In this document: positions 55,217 to 63,338 of the stretch, one piece after another
How the letters are laid out: every line of letters begins with the position of its first letter
How positions within the stretch are numbered: the first letter of the stretch is position 1
NCBI RefSeq assembly: GCF_001426905.1
Contig: NZ_LMFQ01000001.1
Location: forward strand, 496,001-560,000
From: Caulobacter sp. Root1455
GTDB lineage: Bacteria > Pseudomonadota > Alphaproteobacteria > Caulobacterales > Caulobacteraceae
Direction of reading: 5' to 3'
DNA length: 64,000 nucleotides
Notes under the pieces: model-generated
Told to the model about the DNA's origin: nothing
Seen by the model: only the letters and a program-made list of their open reading frames with translations
The model's database searches: none
Made by a program: the position numbers and the translations under genes

Positions 55217-55726
55217 ATGAAAGCTCCGCTGATCATCTTGCTGGCCCTGCTGGCCGCCCCCGTCCCCGCCCTGGCCCACGTGGTCGCCGCGCCCGGCGAG
55301 GCCAAGGCCGGATCCTATTCCGCCATCGCCTTCCGCGTGGGCCACGCCTGCGCGGCCGGCGACACCACGCTGAAGCTGCGGGTCGAGATCCCCGACACCG
55401 TGGTCTCGGCCCGGCCCCAGCCCAAGCCGGGCTGGACCATCGACATCGAGAAGGACGGCGAAAAGGCCACAGCGGTCACCTGGACCGGCCGCCTGCCCGA
55501 CGACCAGTTCGACGACTTCGCTTTGCTGATGAAGCTGCCGAGCCAACCTGGAAACTTGGTCTTCCCGGTCATCCAGTCCTGCGAGAAGGGCGAGAGCCAG
55601 TGGACCGAGATCCCCGATCCCGACCGTCCCGGCGAGAAGCTGACCCGCCCGGCCCCGACCGTGCGCCTGATCCCCGCCGCCGAACAAACGCCTCCGATGC
55701 CTGACATGCCGGGCATGAAACACTGA
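55217..55726 (+). CDS. YcnI-like (DUF1775) copper-binding protein
   Basis: This 169-residue exported protein has a signal peptide (1-20, ALA) so that the mature chain starts with His21 (HVVAAPGEAKAGSY). A free N-terminal His is the copper-coordinating residue in YcnI, where a Trp also contributes (GWTIDIEKD here). The tail MPDMPGMKH adds Met and His. It probably delivers or scavenges copper in the periplasm. The next gene starts at its stop (TGATG), so it is coupled to the PCuAC protein. Confidence 0.88.
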   Translation: MKAPLIILLALLAAPVPALAHVVAAPGEAKAGSYSAIAFRVGHACAAGDTTLKLRVEIPDTVVSARPQPKPGWTIDIEKDGEKATAVTWTGRLPDDQFDDFALLMKLPSQPGNLVFPVIQSCEKGESQWTEIPDPDRPGEKLTRPAPTVRLIPAAEQTPPMPDMPGMKH

Positions 55727-56235
55727 TGTCGAGAAACGCCATGAACCGCTTCGCCCTCGCGGCCCTCGCCGCCGTCGCCCTTCCCGCCTTCGTCGCGCCC
55801 GCTCTCGCCGGCGACTATCGGGCCGGCGGGATCGAGGTCCGCCGCCCGTGGACCCGCCCCGCCCAGGCCGGCATGAACGGCGTCGGCTACCTGACCCTGG
55901 CCAATGTCGGCGCCAAGCCGGTCAAGCTGGTCGCCGTCGAGAGCCCGGCGGCCAAGTCGGCGACGATCCACCAGTCCAGCATGGCGGGCGGCGTGTCCTC
56001 GATGCGGCCGGTGACCGGCGGCCTGACGATCGCGCCCGGCGCGAGCGTCGTCTTCGCGCCGGGCGGCTATCACCTGATGCTGATGGGCCTGACCAAGGCC
56101 CAGGCCCTGGGCGGCAAGGTGCCGCTGACCCTGGTGTTCGACGGCGGCCGCAAGCTGCGCATCGACCTGTCGGTGGAAACCGGCGCCCCGAAGGCGGGAG
56201 CGGACCCGATGGCCGGGATGCACATGGACCACTGA
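55726..56235 (+). CDS. PCuAC-family periplasmic copper chaperone
   Basis: This 169-residue exported protein (signal peptide about 1-27, ending ALAG) has the PCuAC copper site H-x-n-M-x10-M-x20s-H-x-M: ATIHQSSM, SMRP and YHLMLMGL. Its C-terminus GMHMDH also carries Met and His. PCuAC loads copper into cytochrome c oxidase CuA with ScoI-type partners. It is coupled to the YcnI-like gene. A 9-bp stem (CCCTCTCTC/GAGAGAGGG, 56253-56273) follows, a weak terminator or repeat fragment. Confidence 0.9.
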   Translation: MSRNAMNRFALAALAAVALPAFVAPALAGDYRAGGIEVRRPWTRPAQAGMNGVGYLTLANVGAKPVKLVAVESPAAKSATIHQSSMAGGVSSMRPVTGGLTIAPGASVVFAPGGYHLMLMGLTKAQALGGKVPLTLVFDGGRKLRIDLSVETGAPKAGADPMAGMHMDH

Positions 56236-56377
56236 GGGCGGGGGGCGTGAATCCCTCTCTCTTAGAGAGAGGGAGGGGTTTGAACGCCGCCACCCAAACA
56301 TGACAAAAAAGTAAGGGGCGAAAACGTTCCGGGGATGGCCAAGTCACGGTTCGGATTTTCCAACGGATCGCTGCTTC

Positions 56378-58504
56378 ATGAAACGAGTCTGGTTCGCCGC
56401 CGCCGCCATGGCCGCCCTGTCCCTGTCGGCCTTCGGCGCGCAGGCGCGTGAAGACCACGACCACGCCTGCCTGAACGACGCCTGCACCCTGCAATCGCTG
56501 TTCGTCGCCGCCGACACCCCGGCGGCCGGCCCGGCGACGATGTCGCTGGACTCGCCGCGCTACGGGACCTGGGGCTTCGACGCGGCGGGCATGGACCGCT
56601 CGGTCAAGCCGGGCGACGACTTCTATAAGTTCGCCAACGGGACCTGGGACGCCAACACCACCATCCCCAGCGACCGCTCGCGCTACGGCAATTTCGACAA
56701 GCTGTCGGAACTGTCGGAAGCCCGCACCAGGGCGATCATCACCGAGGCCGCGGCCAGCGCCGCGCCCGACGCCGACACGGTCAAGATCGGCGCCGCCTAC
56801 AAGGCGTTCATGGACGAGGCCCTGGCCGAGAAGCTGGACGCCAAGCCGATCGCCCCCGAGCTGACCGACATCCGCAAGGTCGGGACCAGGGACGACTTCA
56901 CCGCCCTGATGGGCCGCAATCCCACCACCGGCTTCTCGGCGATCCTGGGCCTGGGCATCAATCCCGACGCCAAGAACCCGACGCGCTACGCCGTCTACGC
57001 CTCGACCGGCGGCCTCAGCCTGCCCGACCGCGACTATTATCTCGACGCCAAGTTCGCCGAGAAGAAGACCGCCTACGAGGCCTATGTCGCCCAGATGCTG
57101 ACCCTGATCGGCTGGGACAAGCCGGCCGAGAACGCCAAGGCGATCGTGGCCTTCGAGACCCAGCTGGCCGAGGCCTCGTGGACCCGCGCCGCGCGCCGCG
57201 ACCGCGACAAGACCTACAACCCCATGAGCCTGGCCGAACTTCAGGCCCTGACCCCGGGCTTCGCCTGGAACCGCTATCTGGTCGGGACCGAGCTGCCGCC
57301 GTTCGACCGCGTGGTGGTGACCACCAACACCGCCTTCCCCCAGTTCGCCAAGATCTACGCCGACACGCCGCTGGACACGCTGAAGGCCTGGCAGGCGTTC
57401 AAGGTGGCCGACGGCGCGGCCCCGATGCTGTCCAAGCGCTTCGTCGACGCCAACTTCGAGTTCCGCAGCAAGACCCTGGCCGGCCAGCCCGAGCAGAAGC
57501 CCCGCTGGAAGCGCGCCGTCGCGGCGGTCAACGGCGAGCTGGGCGAGTCGGTCGGCCGCGTCTACGTGGCCCGCTACTTCCCGCCGGAATCCAAGGCCAA
57601 GATGATCGACCTGGTCGGCAACATCCGCGGCGTGCTGAAGGCCCGCCTGGAGACGCTGGACTGGATGTCGCCGGAGACCAAGGCCCAGGCCGAGGAGAAG
57701 CTGGCGCAGTTCACCGTCAAGATCGGCTATCCCGACAAGTGGCGCGACTATTCCAAGCTGACGATCAAGGCCGACGACGTCTACGGCAACGCCCTGCGCT
57801 CGGCCGCCTTCGAATGGCGCCACGACGTCGAGCGCCTGAACGGCCCGGTCGACAAGAGCGAGTGGGGCATGACCCCGCAGACGGTCAACGCCTACTACAG
57901 CTCGGTCAATAACGAGATCGTCTTCCCGGCCGCCATCCTGCAGGCCCCGTTCTTCCATCCGGACGCCGACCCGGCCGTCAATTACGGCGGCATCGGCGGG
58001 GTGATCGGCCACGAGATCAGCCACGGCTTCGACGACCAGGGCCGCAAGTCGGACGGCAAGGGCGTGCTGCGCGACTGGTGGACCGCCGAGGACGCCGCCA
58101 AGTTCAAGGCCCAGGCCGACCGGCTGGGCGCCCAGTATTCGGCCTTCGAACCCCTGCCGGGCGCGCACGTCAACGGCCAGCTGACCATGGGCGAGAACAT
58201 CGGCGACATGGGCGGCCTGGCCTTCGCCCTGCAGGCCTATCACGTCTCGCTGGGCGGCAAGCCGGCCCCGGTGATCGACGGCTTCACCGGCAACCAGCGC
58301 GTCTATCTGGGCTGGGCCCAGGTCTGGCGGGCCAAGCAGCGCGACGACGCCCTGCGCCAGCAGGTGGTCAGCGACCCGCACTCGCCGGCCTATTACCGCG
58401 TCAACGGCACGATCCGGAACCAGGACGGCTGGTACGGCGCCTTCGACATCAAGCCCGGCGACAAGCTGTACGTGGCGCCGGAGGACCGGGTTCGAATCTG
58501 GTGA
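56378..58504 (+). CDS. M13 family (neprilysin-like) metallopeptidase
   Basis: This 708-residue exported zinc endopeptidase has a signal peptide (1-23). The N-terminal M13 lobe starts near GMDRSVKPGDDFYKFANGTWD. The zinc site is HEISH (545-549) with GENIGDMGG supplying the third ligand Glu and the stabilising Asp, and VNAYYSSVNNEIVFPAAILQ is the family substrate-binding segment (NAYY). C-terminal SDPHSPAYYRVNGTIRN is also characteristic. It probably cleaves small peptides in the periplasm. It is followed by a repeat and a strong terminator. Confidence 0.95.
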   Translation: MKRVWFAAAAMAALSLSAFGAQAREDHDHACLNDACTLQSLFVAADTPAAGPATMSLDSPRYGTWGFDAAGMDRSVKPGDDFYKFANGTWDANTTIPSDRSRYGNFDKLSELSEARTRAIITEAAASAAPDADTVKIGAAYKAFMDEALAEKLDAKPIAPELTDIRKVGTRDDFTALMGRNPTTGFSAILGLGINPDAKNPTRYAVYASTGGLSLPDRDYYLDAKFAEKKTAYEAYVAQMLTLIGWDKPAENAKAIVAFETQLAEASWTRAARRDRDKTYNPMSLAELQALTPGFAWNRYLVGTELPPFDRVVVTTNTAFPQFAKIYADTPLDTLKAWQAFKVADGAAPMLSKRFVDANFEFRSKTLAGQPEQKPRWKRAVAAVNGELGESVGRVYVARYFPPESKAKMIDLVGNIRGVLKARLETLDWMSPETKAQAEEKLAQFTVKIGYPDKWRDYSKLTIKADDVYGNALRSAAFEWRHDVERLNGPVDKSEWGMTPQTVNAYYSSVNNEIVFPAAILQAPFFHPDADPAVNYGGIGGVIGHEISHGFDDQGRKSDGKGVLRDWWTAEDAAKFKAQADRLGAQYSAFEPLPGAHVNGQLTMGENIGDMGGLAFALQAYHVSLGGKPAPVIDGFTGNQRVYLGWAQVWRAKQRDDALRQQVVSDPHSPAYYRVNGTIRNQDGWYGAFDIKPGDKLYVAPEDRVRIW

Positions 58505-58510
58505 TCGAAC

Positions 58511-58609
58511 GGGGACACGCCCTCGCGGCGTGTCCCCATCAGCATCAGACCGCGCGGGCCATTTAGCCTCCGTGCGTCGGGTGGGGACACGCCGCAAGGG
58601 CATGTCCCC
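58511..58609. repeat. GGGGACA palindromic repeat, copy 2
   Basis: Two hairpins GGGGACACGCC...GGCGTGTCCCC (58511-58537) and GGGGACACGCCG...CATGTCCCC (58583-58609) face each other, as in copy 1. It comes directly after the M13 peptidase stop codon and before the shared terminator. Confidence 0.7.
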
Positions 58610-58614
58610 GAACG

Positions 58615-58651
58615 CAAAAACGGCGGCCCGCATCGCGGAGCCGCCGTTTTT
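58615..58651. terminator. Bidirectional Rho-independent terminator
   Basis: ACGGCGGC (58620-58627) and GCCGCCGT (58640-58647) form an 8-bp stem flanked by AAAAA on the left and TTTTT on the right. It can end the M13 peptidase transcript on the plus strand and the candidate small RNA on the minus strand. Confidence 0.9.
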
Positions 58652-58814
58652 ATCGGGTCTGTCAAAAACCGAAATCAGACCCAGATACACCAAACCCGTC
58701 GCGGGGGATAATCGCGACGGGTCCAGCTATTTCTCGATCATTCGATCTAGGTGGGCGTTTCCTCCCCGAAACGCCGAAGGAAGGGAGCTCTCTTTGGGCT
58801 CGTTTCTTCCTTGC
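58616..58814 (-). ncRNA. Candidate structured small RNA
   Basis: No recognised RNA family fits, but a unit of about 200 nt is supported. A -35/-10 pair (58849-58821) precedes it. Then come a nested hairpin (AAGGAAG...CTTCCTT, inner GAGC...GCTC, 58812-58777), a perfect 8-bp hairpin GGCGTTTC/GAAACGCC with loop GGGGAG (58775-58754), a perfect 9-bp hairpin CCCGTCGCG/CGCGACGGG with loop ATTATCCCC (58721-58695), a GGGTCTG/CAGACCC hairpin (58682-58655) and the terminator. Loop GGGGA can pair with loop UCCCC, making a kissing complex. A transcript may also end after the third hairpin. It is not 6S, tmRNA, SRP or RNase P RNA. Confidence 0.5.
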
Positions 58815-58820
58815 AAGGGG

Positions 58821-58849
58821 TAGAAACGGCAAATCCGAGATGGTGTCAA
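58821..58849 (-). promoter_or_regulatory. Candidate sigma-70 promoter of the small RNA
   Basis: On the minus strand a perfect -35 TTGACA (58849-58844) is spaced 17 bp from TTTCTA (58826-58821), placing the start near 58814, exactly before the first hairpin. The -10 is a fair but not perfect match. Confidence 0.45.
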
Positions 58850-58970
58850 CGGCAACGATCCGGATTCCACGACGGCCAAGGAATATTTTTGACATAAAAC
58901 CGTTAGATTGGACCGTCGGGTCAAACTTATCGCCGATCTCCTAGCGATTTTTTGACAAGTCAGTCAAAAC

Positions 58971-59924
58971 TTACCGAACCAGCCGATCCCGAAGCGCGTC
59001 CAGAACCGCCGACCGCGACTCGAAGACATAGTCGGGACGCGAGACGGTGACCGGCTCGACCCCGGCCGCGCCCAAGGCCGCGGCGGCTTCGAACAGGTCG
59101 GCGGCGGCCAGCAGGGCGCCGTTGGCCCGGCGCGCGCCCTGGCCGACGAACGGGGCCACGGCGGCCTGGCCCGCCGCGTCCTGCTCGGCCGGCCAGACCA
59201 GGGTGGCCATGTTGCGGGCCCGGCCCTTGGCCTCGACCACCGACAGCAGGCGGGCCAGCGACTCGATCTGGCCCGGCGTCCACGGCGTGATCAGCGAGGC
59301 GGTCAGCTGGGCCTGGCTCTTGAGGATCACCCCGTCGCTCAGCACCTTCAGCCCGTTGGCCGCCAGGGTGGCCCCGGTGGTGGTGATGTCGACCACCAGC
59401 TCGGCCGCGCCGGCCGCCGGGGCCCCCTCGGTGGCCCCGCTGCTCTCGACGATCCGGTAGTCGGCCACGCCGTGGCGGGCGAAGAAGGCCCGGGTCTGGG
59501 TGACGTACTTGGTGGCCACCCGCAGGCGCCGGCCGGTCTTGGCGAGATGGGCGTGACCGACCTCGTCGATGTCGGCCATGGTGTCGACGTCCAGCCAGCT
59601 CTTGGGAGCGGTGACCACCAGGTCGGCGCGGCCGAAGCCCAGGGCCCGCAGCAGCATGACCCGCGCGTCCATGTCGTCGCCGCGCTCGCGCAGCAGGTCC
59701 TCGCCGGTGACGCCCAGGTGCAGCTCGCCGCTGTCCAGGCCCGCGGCGATGTCGCCGGCCGACAGCAGCCGCACCGACACGCCCGGCAGGCCCGACAGTT
59801 CGGCGCTATAGCCGCGCGAGCCGCCCGACATCTCCAGCCGGAAGCCGCACTCGGCCAGCCAGGCCTCGACCTGCTCCTTCAGCCGGCCCTTTGACGGAAT
59901 GGCGAAGATCATTTGAGCGCTCAT
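58971..59924 (-). CDS. hisG: ATP phosphoribosyltransferase
   Basis: This 317-residue enzyme makes the first committed step of histidine synthesis, joining ATP and PRPP. The catalytic core (about 1-215) has the opening IPSKGRLKEQ, RATVGxEDLL-like TGEDLLRE and the PRPP-loop-like ELVVDITTTGATLAANGL (about 172-190, with the D-x-x-x-T-G-x-T pattern). About 95 further residues follow, longer than the short HisG form that works with HisZ. hisZ is nonetheless adjacent, coupled by a 4-bp overlap. It ends the hisSZG operon. Confidence 0.93.
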   Translation of the reverse strand: MSAQMIFAIPSKGRLKEQVEAWLAECGFRLEMSGGSRGYSAELSGLPGVSVRLLSAGDIAAGLDSGELHLGVTGEDLLRERGDDMDARVMLLRALGFGRADLVVTAPKSWLDVDTMADIDEVGHAHLAKTGRRLRVATKYVTQTRAFFARHGVADYRIVESSGATEGAPAAGAAELVVDITTTGATLAANGLKVLSDGVILKSQAQLTASLITPWTPGQIESLARLLSVVEAKGRARNMATLVWPAEQDAAGQAAVAPFVGQGARRANGALLAAADLFEAAAALGAAGVEPVTVSRPDYVFESRSAVLDALRDRLVR

Positions 59925-61078
59925 TCGCCACCCCCCGCATAGGCTCGCGCCGGGCGCACCATGCAGCCCACGGCGCCGGTTTTCGTCTCGGATCCCCCTC
60001 TTGAGGTATCAAGCCGGGCGGGCAGGCCGTCGTAGCGGCCGCCGGCGGCCACCGGCCGCTCCTCGTCCAGGGCGGCGCTGCGCACCTCGAACAGGAAGCC
60101 GTCGTAATAGCCGAACGCGCGCCCGAAGGCGGCGGTCAGGCGCATGCGGTCCTCCGGAACGCCGCGCGCGACCAGGCCGGCCAGGCGCTTGCGCCAGCCG
60201 TCCAGGGCCGCGTCCAGCGTCGCGCGCCGCGGACCGGCCAGGGCCGAGATGGCGTCCAGGGCCGCGCCCGGACGGTCGCTGACCGCCAGGAAGGCCCGCA
60301 CGGCCTGCGCCTCGCCGGCCGACAGGGCGCCGGCCTGCGCGGCCTGGGCCCGCTCGACCAGGCGGTGGGCGATCTCGGCGGGGCGGCGGCCGCCCACCGG
60401 CTCGATGCCGGCCAGCGACCACAGCTCCTGCAGCACCGCCGAGGCCTCGGCCTCGGGCAGGCCGGCCAGCAGGGCGGCGATGCGGCTTTTCTCTTCGCCC
60501 GCGCCTTGTCCGAGGGCCGACGAGCCGCCCTCCAGCTCGATCTTCAGCTGGCGCGGCTTGGCGAAGGCCCGCTTCAGCCGCGCGCCCAGCGGCGGGGTCA
60601 GGCCCAGGCTGTCGACGAAGGCCCCGAACAGGCTCACATCGCCCAGCAGCAGGGTCAGGTCGTCGCGCCCGCCCGCCGCCGAGCTGGCCCAGGCCAGGGC
60701 GGCGATCTCGGCGTCGGCGGCCACGGGATCGCCGGCTTCGAAGGCCTCGACCCCGATCTGCAGGAACTCCTCGGCCCGGTCGCTGCCGCGCGGCGCGACG
60801 CGGAACGCCTTGCCTTCGTAGAGGTAGCGGCCCTCCCCGTCTCCGGCCGCCAGGTGCTGGCGGGCGATGGCGACGGTGAAGTCGGGGCGCAGGCAGGCCT
60901 CCTCGCCCGCGTCGCCGGAGACCACGAACAGCCGCGAGCGCATGGCCTCGCCGGCCAGGTCCAGCAGCAGGCCCAGGGGCTGCAGCACGGGCGCGTCGGT
61001 CGGGGCGGCTCCGGCCGTCAGGAACGGGGCGCGGATGGCGTCGAGCGCCTCCGCCGGAATGGAACGCTCGAGCCTCAT
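59921..61078 (-). CDS. hisZ: ATP phosphoribosyltransferase regulatory subunit
   Basis: This 385-residue HisRS-like protein is needed by short-form HisG. It follows the class II synthetase fold but with degenerate motifs, for example LRPDFTVAIARQHLA and RYLYEGKAFRVAPRGSDRAEEFLQIGVEAFEAGD in place of HisRS motif 2, and GRAFGYYDGFLFEV. It has no anticodon domain. The ATG at 61078 lies 4 bp after hisS; a 10-codon upstream extension overlaps hisS and is less likely. Its stop overlaps the hisG start. Confidence 0.93.
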   Translation of the reverse strand: MRLERSIPAEALDAIRAPFLTAGAAPTDAPVLQPLGLLLDLAGEAMRSRLFVVSGDAGEEACLRPDFTVAIARQHLAAGDGEGRYLYEGKAFRVAPRGSDRAEEFLQIGVEAFEAGDPVAADAEIAALAWASSAAGGRDDLTLLLGDVSLFGAFVDSLGLTPPLGARLKRAFAKPRQLKIELEGGSSALGQGAGEEKSRIAALLAGLPEAEASAVLQELWSLAGIEPVGGRRPAEIAHRLVERAQAAQAGALSAGEAQAVRAFLAVSDRPGAALDAISALAGPRRATLDAALDGWRKRLAGLVARGVPEDRMRLTAAFGRAFGYYDGFLFEVRSAALDEERPVAAGGRYDGLPARLDTSRGGSETKTGAVGCMVRPARAYAGGGE

Positions 61079-61082
61079 GAAC

Positions 61083-62597
61083 CTAGCCCCCGATGATCTT
61101 GCGGCCAATAATCGTTTTAACCGCCGCGACCAGCTCGCCGCGCGGGATCGTCTGCTGGCCGGGACGCTCGGCCTTCCAGGCGGCGTTGTCGGCCACCCCG
61201 GCGGCCAGCTCGCGGCCCAGGTCCAGGTCCTTGATCGTGATCGTGCCGGCCGCGATCTCGTCGCCGCCCAGCATGACGGCCGCCGGCGCCATGCGGCGGT
61301 CGGCGTATTTCATCTGCGGCCGCATGCCCGAGGTCCCCAGATAGACCTCGGCCGCGATCCCGGCGTTGCGCAGCTCGCCGACCACGGCGAAATACTCGCC
61401 CATGTGGGCCTGGTCGAAATTGATGATCACCACCGGGCCGCGCGCCTGGCCGCCGGGCTCGCGCCCCGCCGCCCGCAGGGCCGCCGCCAGGCGCGAGACG
61501 CCGAACGAGAAGCCGGTCGCCGGCGTCTGCTGGCCGGTGAACCGCGCCACTAGGTCGTCATAGCGCCCGCCGCCGCCGATCGAGCCGAAGCTGACCTTGG
61601 CGCCCTTGTCGTCCGTGGTCGACAGCAAGAGCTCGGCCTCGAACACCGCGCCGGTGTAGTACTCAAGCCCCCGGACGATCGACGGCTCGAACAGCGCCTG
61701 GTCGTCGGCCACGCCCAGGCTCTTCAGGGCCGCGTCGATCTTGGCCAGCTCCTCCAGCCCCTCGTCGCCCTCGGCCGAGCCGCCGATCACCTTGGCGATC
61801 TTGGCCAGCGTCTCGGACCGGCCGCCAATCCCGCCTTGGGGCCCGGCCTGGACGAAGTCCAGCACCGAGTCGATCGCCTTGCCCGCCAGGCCCGCGCCCT
61901 TGGTGAAGGCGCCGCTCTCGTCCAGGCGGCCCTCGCCCAGCAGCAGGCGCACGCCCTCGACGCCCAGGCGGTCCAGCTTGTCGACGGCCCGCAGCACGCC
62001 CAGCTTCTGGCCGTTGGTCTCGACCCCGGCCGCGGTCAGCAGGCCGTTGAGAAGCTTGCGATTGTTGATCTTCAGCACCGCCGCGCCGCGCGGCAGGCCG
62101 GCGGCCTCGAGACCGGCCACGGCCATGGCGATGATCTCGGCGTCGGCCTCGGGACGGGCCGAGCCGACGGTGTCGGCGTCGCACTGGATGAACTCGCGGA
62201 ACCGGCCCGGACCCGGCTTCTCGTTGCGCCACACCGGCCCGAACGCGTAGCGGCGGAACGGCTTGGGCAGGGTCTCCCAGTTCTGGGCGGCGAAGCGGGC
62301 CAGGGGCGCGGTCAGGTCGTAGCGCAGCGCCATCCACTGGTCGTCATCGTCCTGCAGGGCGAACACCCCCTCGTTGGGACGGTCGCTGTCGGGCAGGAAC
62401 TTGCCCAGGGCGTCGGCATATTCGAACGCCCCGGTGTCCAGCGCCTCGAAGCCGTAGCGCTCATAGACCGCCGACACCGCCTCCAGGATCGCCCGCTCGG
62501 CCCGCAAGTCGCGGGCGCGCTTGTCGGCGAAGCCGCGCGGCGCGCGGGCCTCGGGACGGAAGGTGGTCGCTTCGGGAGCGTCGGTCTGGTCGGTCAT
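61083..62597 (-). CDS. hisS: Histidine--tRNA ligase
   Basis: This 504-residue class II synthetase charges tRNA-His. Motif 2 is FRRYAFGPVWRNEKPGPGRFREFIQCDADTVG (about 130-160), the HisRS-specific histidine loop is SFGSIGGGGRYDDLV, and motif 3 is TGFSFGVSRL (about 385). The C-terminal anticodon-binding domain runs from about 410 to 504. It is a little longer than E. coli HisRS, owing to an N-terminal extension and inserts. It is the first gene of the hisS-hisZ-hisG operon, with a 252-bp upstream gap holding no other gene. Confidence 0.95.
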   Translation of the reverse strand: MTDQTDAPEATTFRPEARAPRGFADKRARDLRAERAILEAVSAVYERYGFEALDTGAFEYADALGKFLPDSDRPNEGVFALQDDDDQWMALRYDLTAPLARFAAQNWETLPKPFRRYAFGPVWRNEKPGPGRFREFIQCDADTVGSARPEADAEIIAMAVAGLEAAGLPRGAAVLKINNRKLLNGLLTAAGVETNGQKLGVLRAVDKLDRLGVEGVRLLLGEGRLDESGAFTKGAGLAGKAIDSVLDFVQAGPQGGIGGRSETLAKIAKVIGGSAEGDEGLEELAKIDAALKSLGVADDQALFEPSIVRGLEYYTGAVFEAELLLSTTDDKGAKVSFGSIGGGGRYDDLVARFTGQQTPATGFSFGVSRLAAALRAAGREPGGQARGPVVIINFDQAHMGEYFAVVGELRNAGIAAEVYLGTSGMRPQMKYADRRMAPAAVMLGGDEIAAGTITIKDLDLGRELAAGVADNAAWKAERPGQQTIPRGELVAAVKTIIGRKIIGG

Positions 62598-62813
62598 GCG
62601 CGCGTCGGGTCCTGGTCGTAGGTCTCGACGGATGGCGCTTTTGCTCAAGCCCCATCCGCCTTGGGCGGGGGCTCGGGCTGGGTGTCGCTAGAGCGAACGG
62701 ACCCGGCCGATCCCGCGAGGCGAGGTCGGATGGTGGTGGCGGCCGTGATGGTGCGGCGTACGGGTCATGGTGGGGCGGGCTATAGCGGATGAGGGGCGGT
62801 GGGGGAAGGGGTT

Positions 62814-62861
62814 GGCATTTCTGACCCGTTGAGATCGGGTGCTCTACCATTAGGCAATGCC
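62814..62861 (-). other. tRNA-like element lacking a T arm
   Basis: On the minus strand the 48-nt sequence GGCATT-GCCTAATGGTAGAGC-... folds like a truncated tRNA. GGCATT pairs with AATGCC at the ends, GCCTAATGGTAGAGC has the D-arm form (GGTAGAGC is highly tRNA-like), and ACCCG-ATCTCAA-CGGGT makes a 5-bp anticodon-arm with a 7-nt loop (T33, CTC, A37). There is no T arm. It probably is a tRNA fragment or att-site remnant at the border of a less GC-rich region. Confidence 0.4.
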
Positions 62862-63338
62862 GGGAAGATCCTCACTGCTCCCGCCAGCTGCGTGGATGGC
62901 GTCCACATATGCCAGGCGATACTGCGGGCGAATCTGAGATAGGTCAGCCAAGTGCTGCTCCCAACGTTCCAAGGTACTCCGGTGGGTGATTGCATGCGGC
63001 AGCTGGCCTGCATATTCCGCTTCGGCGACGCGCCGGATCCAGGGGCCGAACTCGAAGGCGCGGCGCTCAATTTCGGTAAGGGTAGCGAGCAATTCCGCGC
63101 GCTCGCTCCGCGCTTTGATTTCGCGAAGAACCTCTGCAGCTACAGCCGCTGGCGGCGGTGCCGTGTCCACTGACCACTCCTTCGCGAATTCCCAGTCTCC
63201 GCCCGGCCAGAAGGCCTTCATGCGCACTTTGGCGCCGTAGTCCCACAGTTCGCCGCGGACCTCGACCGCATGATCGGTCACTAGCACTCGGATGCTCTGG
63301 AAATACTGCTCGGCCTGCTCGTTGTTCCAGCTCATCAT
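62850..63338 (-). CDS. Hypothetical protein
   Basis: This 162-residue protein is not recognised. It lacks a signal or membrane segment, is rich in Glu and Arg with a helical middle (AAVAAEVLREIKARSERAELLATLTEIERRAFEF, about 62-95), and has a Trp-rich N-terminal part (WDYGAKVRMKAFWPGGDWEF). Its stop codon lies inside the tRNA-like element. The start is one of two adjacent ATGs (63338 or 63335). It lies 64 bp from a TIR-like gene in the same orientation and has lower GC than the his genes. Confidence 0.55.
   Translation of the reverse strand: MMSWNNEQAEQYFQSIRVLVTDHAVEVRGELWDYGAKVRMKAFWPGGDWEFAKEWSVDTAPPPAAVAAEVLREIKARSERAELLATLTEIERRAFEFGPWIRRVAEAEYAGQLPHAITHRSTLERWEQHLADLSQIRPQYRLAYVDAIHAAGGSSEDLPGIA

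Noticed and set aside
58480..58505. A GGGTTCGAATC string resembling a tRNA T arm
   Set aside because: It is part of the M13 peptidase C-terminal codons (EDRVRIW); no acceptor, D or anticodon arm lies around it.
55922..58693. A 923-codon open frame on the minus strand opposite PCuAC and the M13 peptidase
   Set aside because: Same reason: the plus strand has complete, motif-bearing proteins and the minus product is compositionally biased.
58616..58814. Known identity (6S RNA, tmRNA, SRP RNA) for the structured RNA
   Set aside because: No tag-coding sequence, no SRP GGAAGG/AGCAGCC domain IV and no 6S-like long closing stem could be found, so no known family is named.
58662..58895. A 77-residue open frame on the minus strand over the candidate sRNA
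   Set aside because: No ribosome site or family resemblance; it crosses the predicted -35/-10 and hairpins. The RNA explanation accounts for more of the structure.
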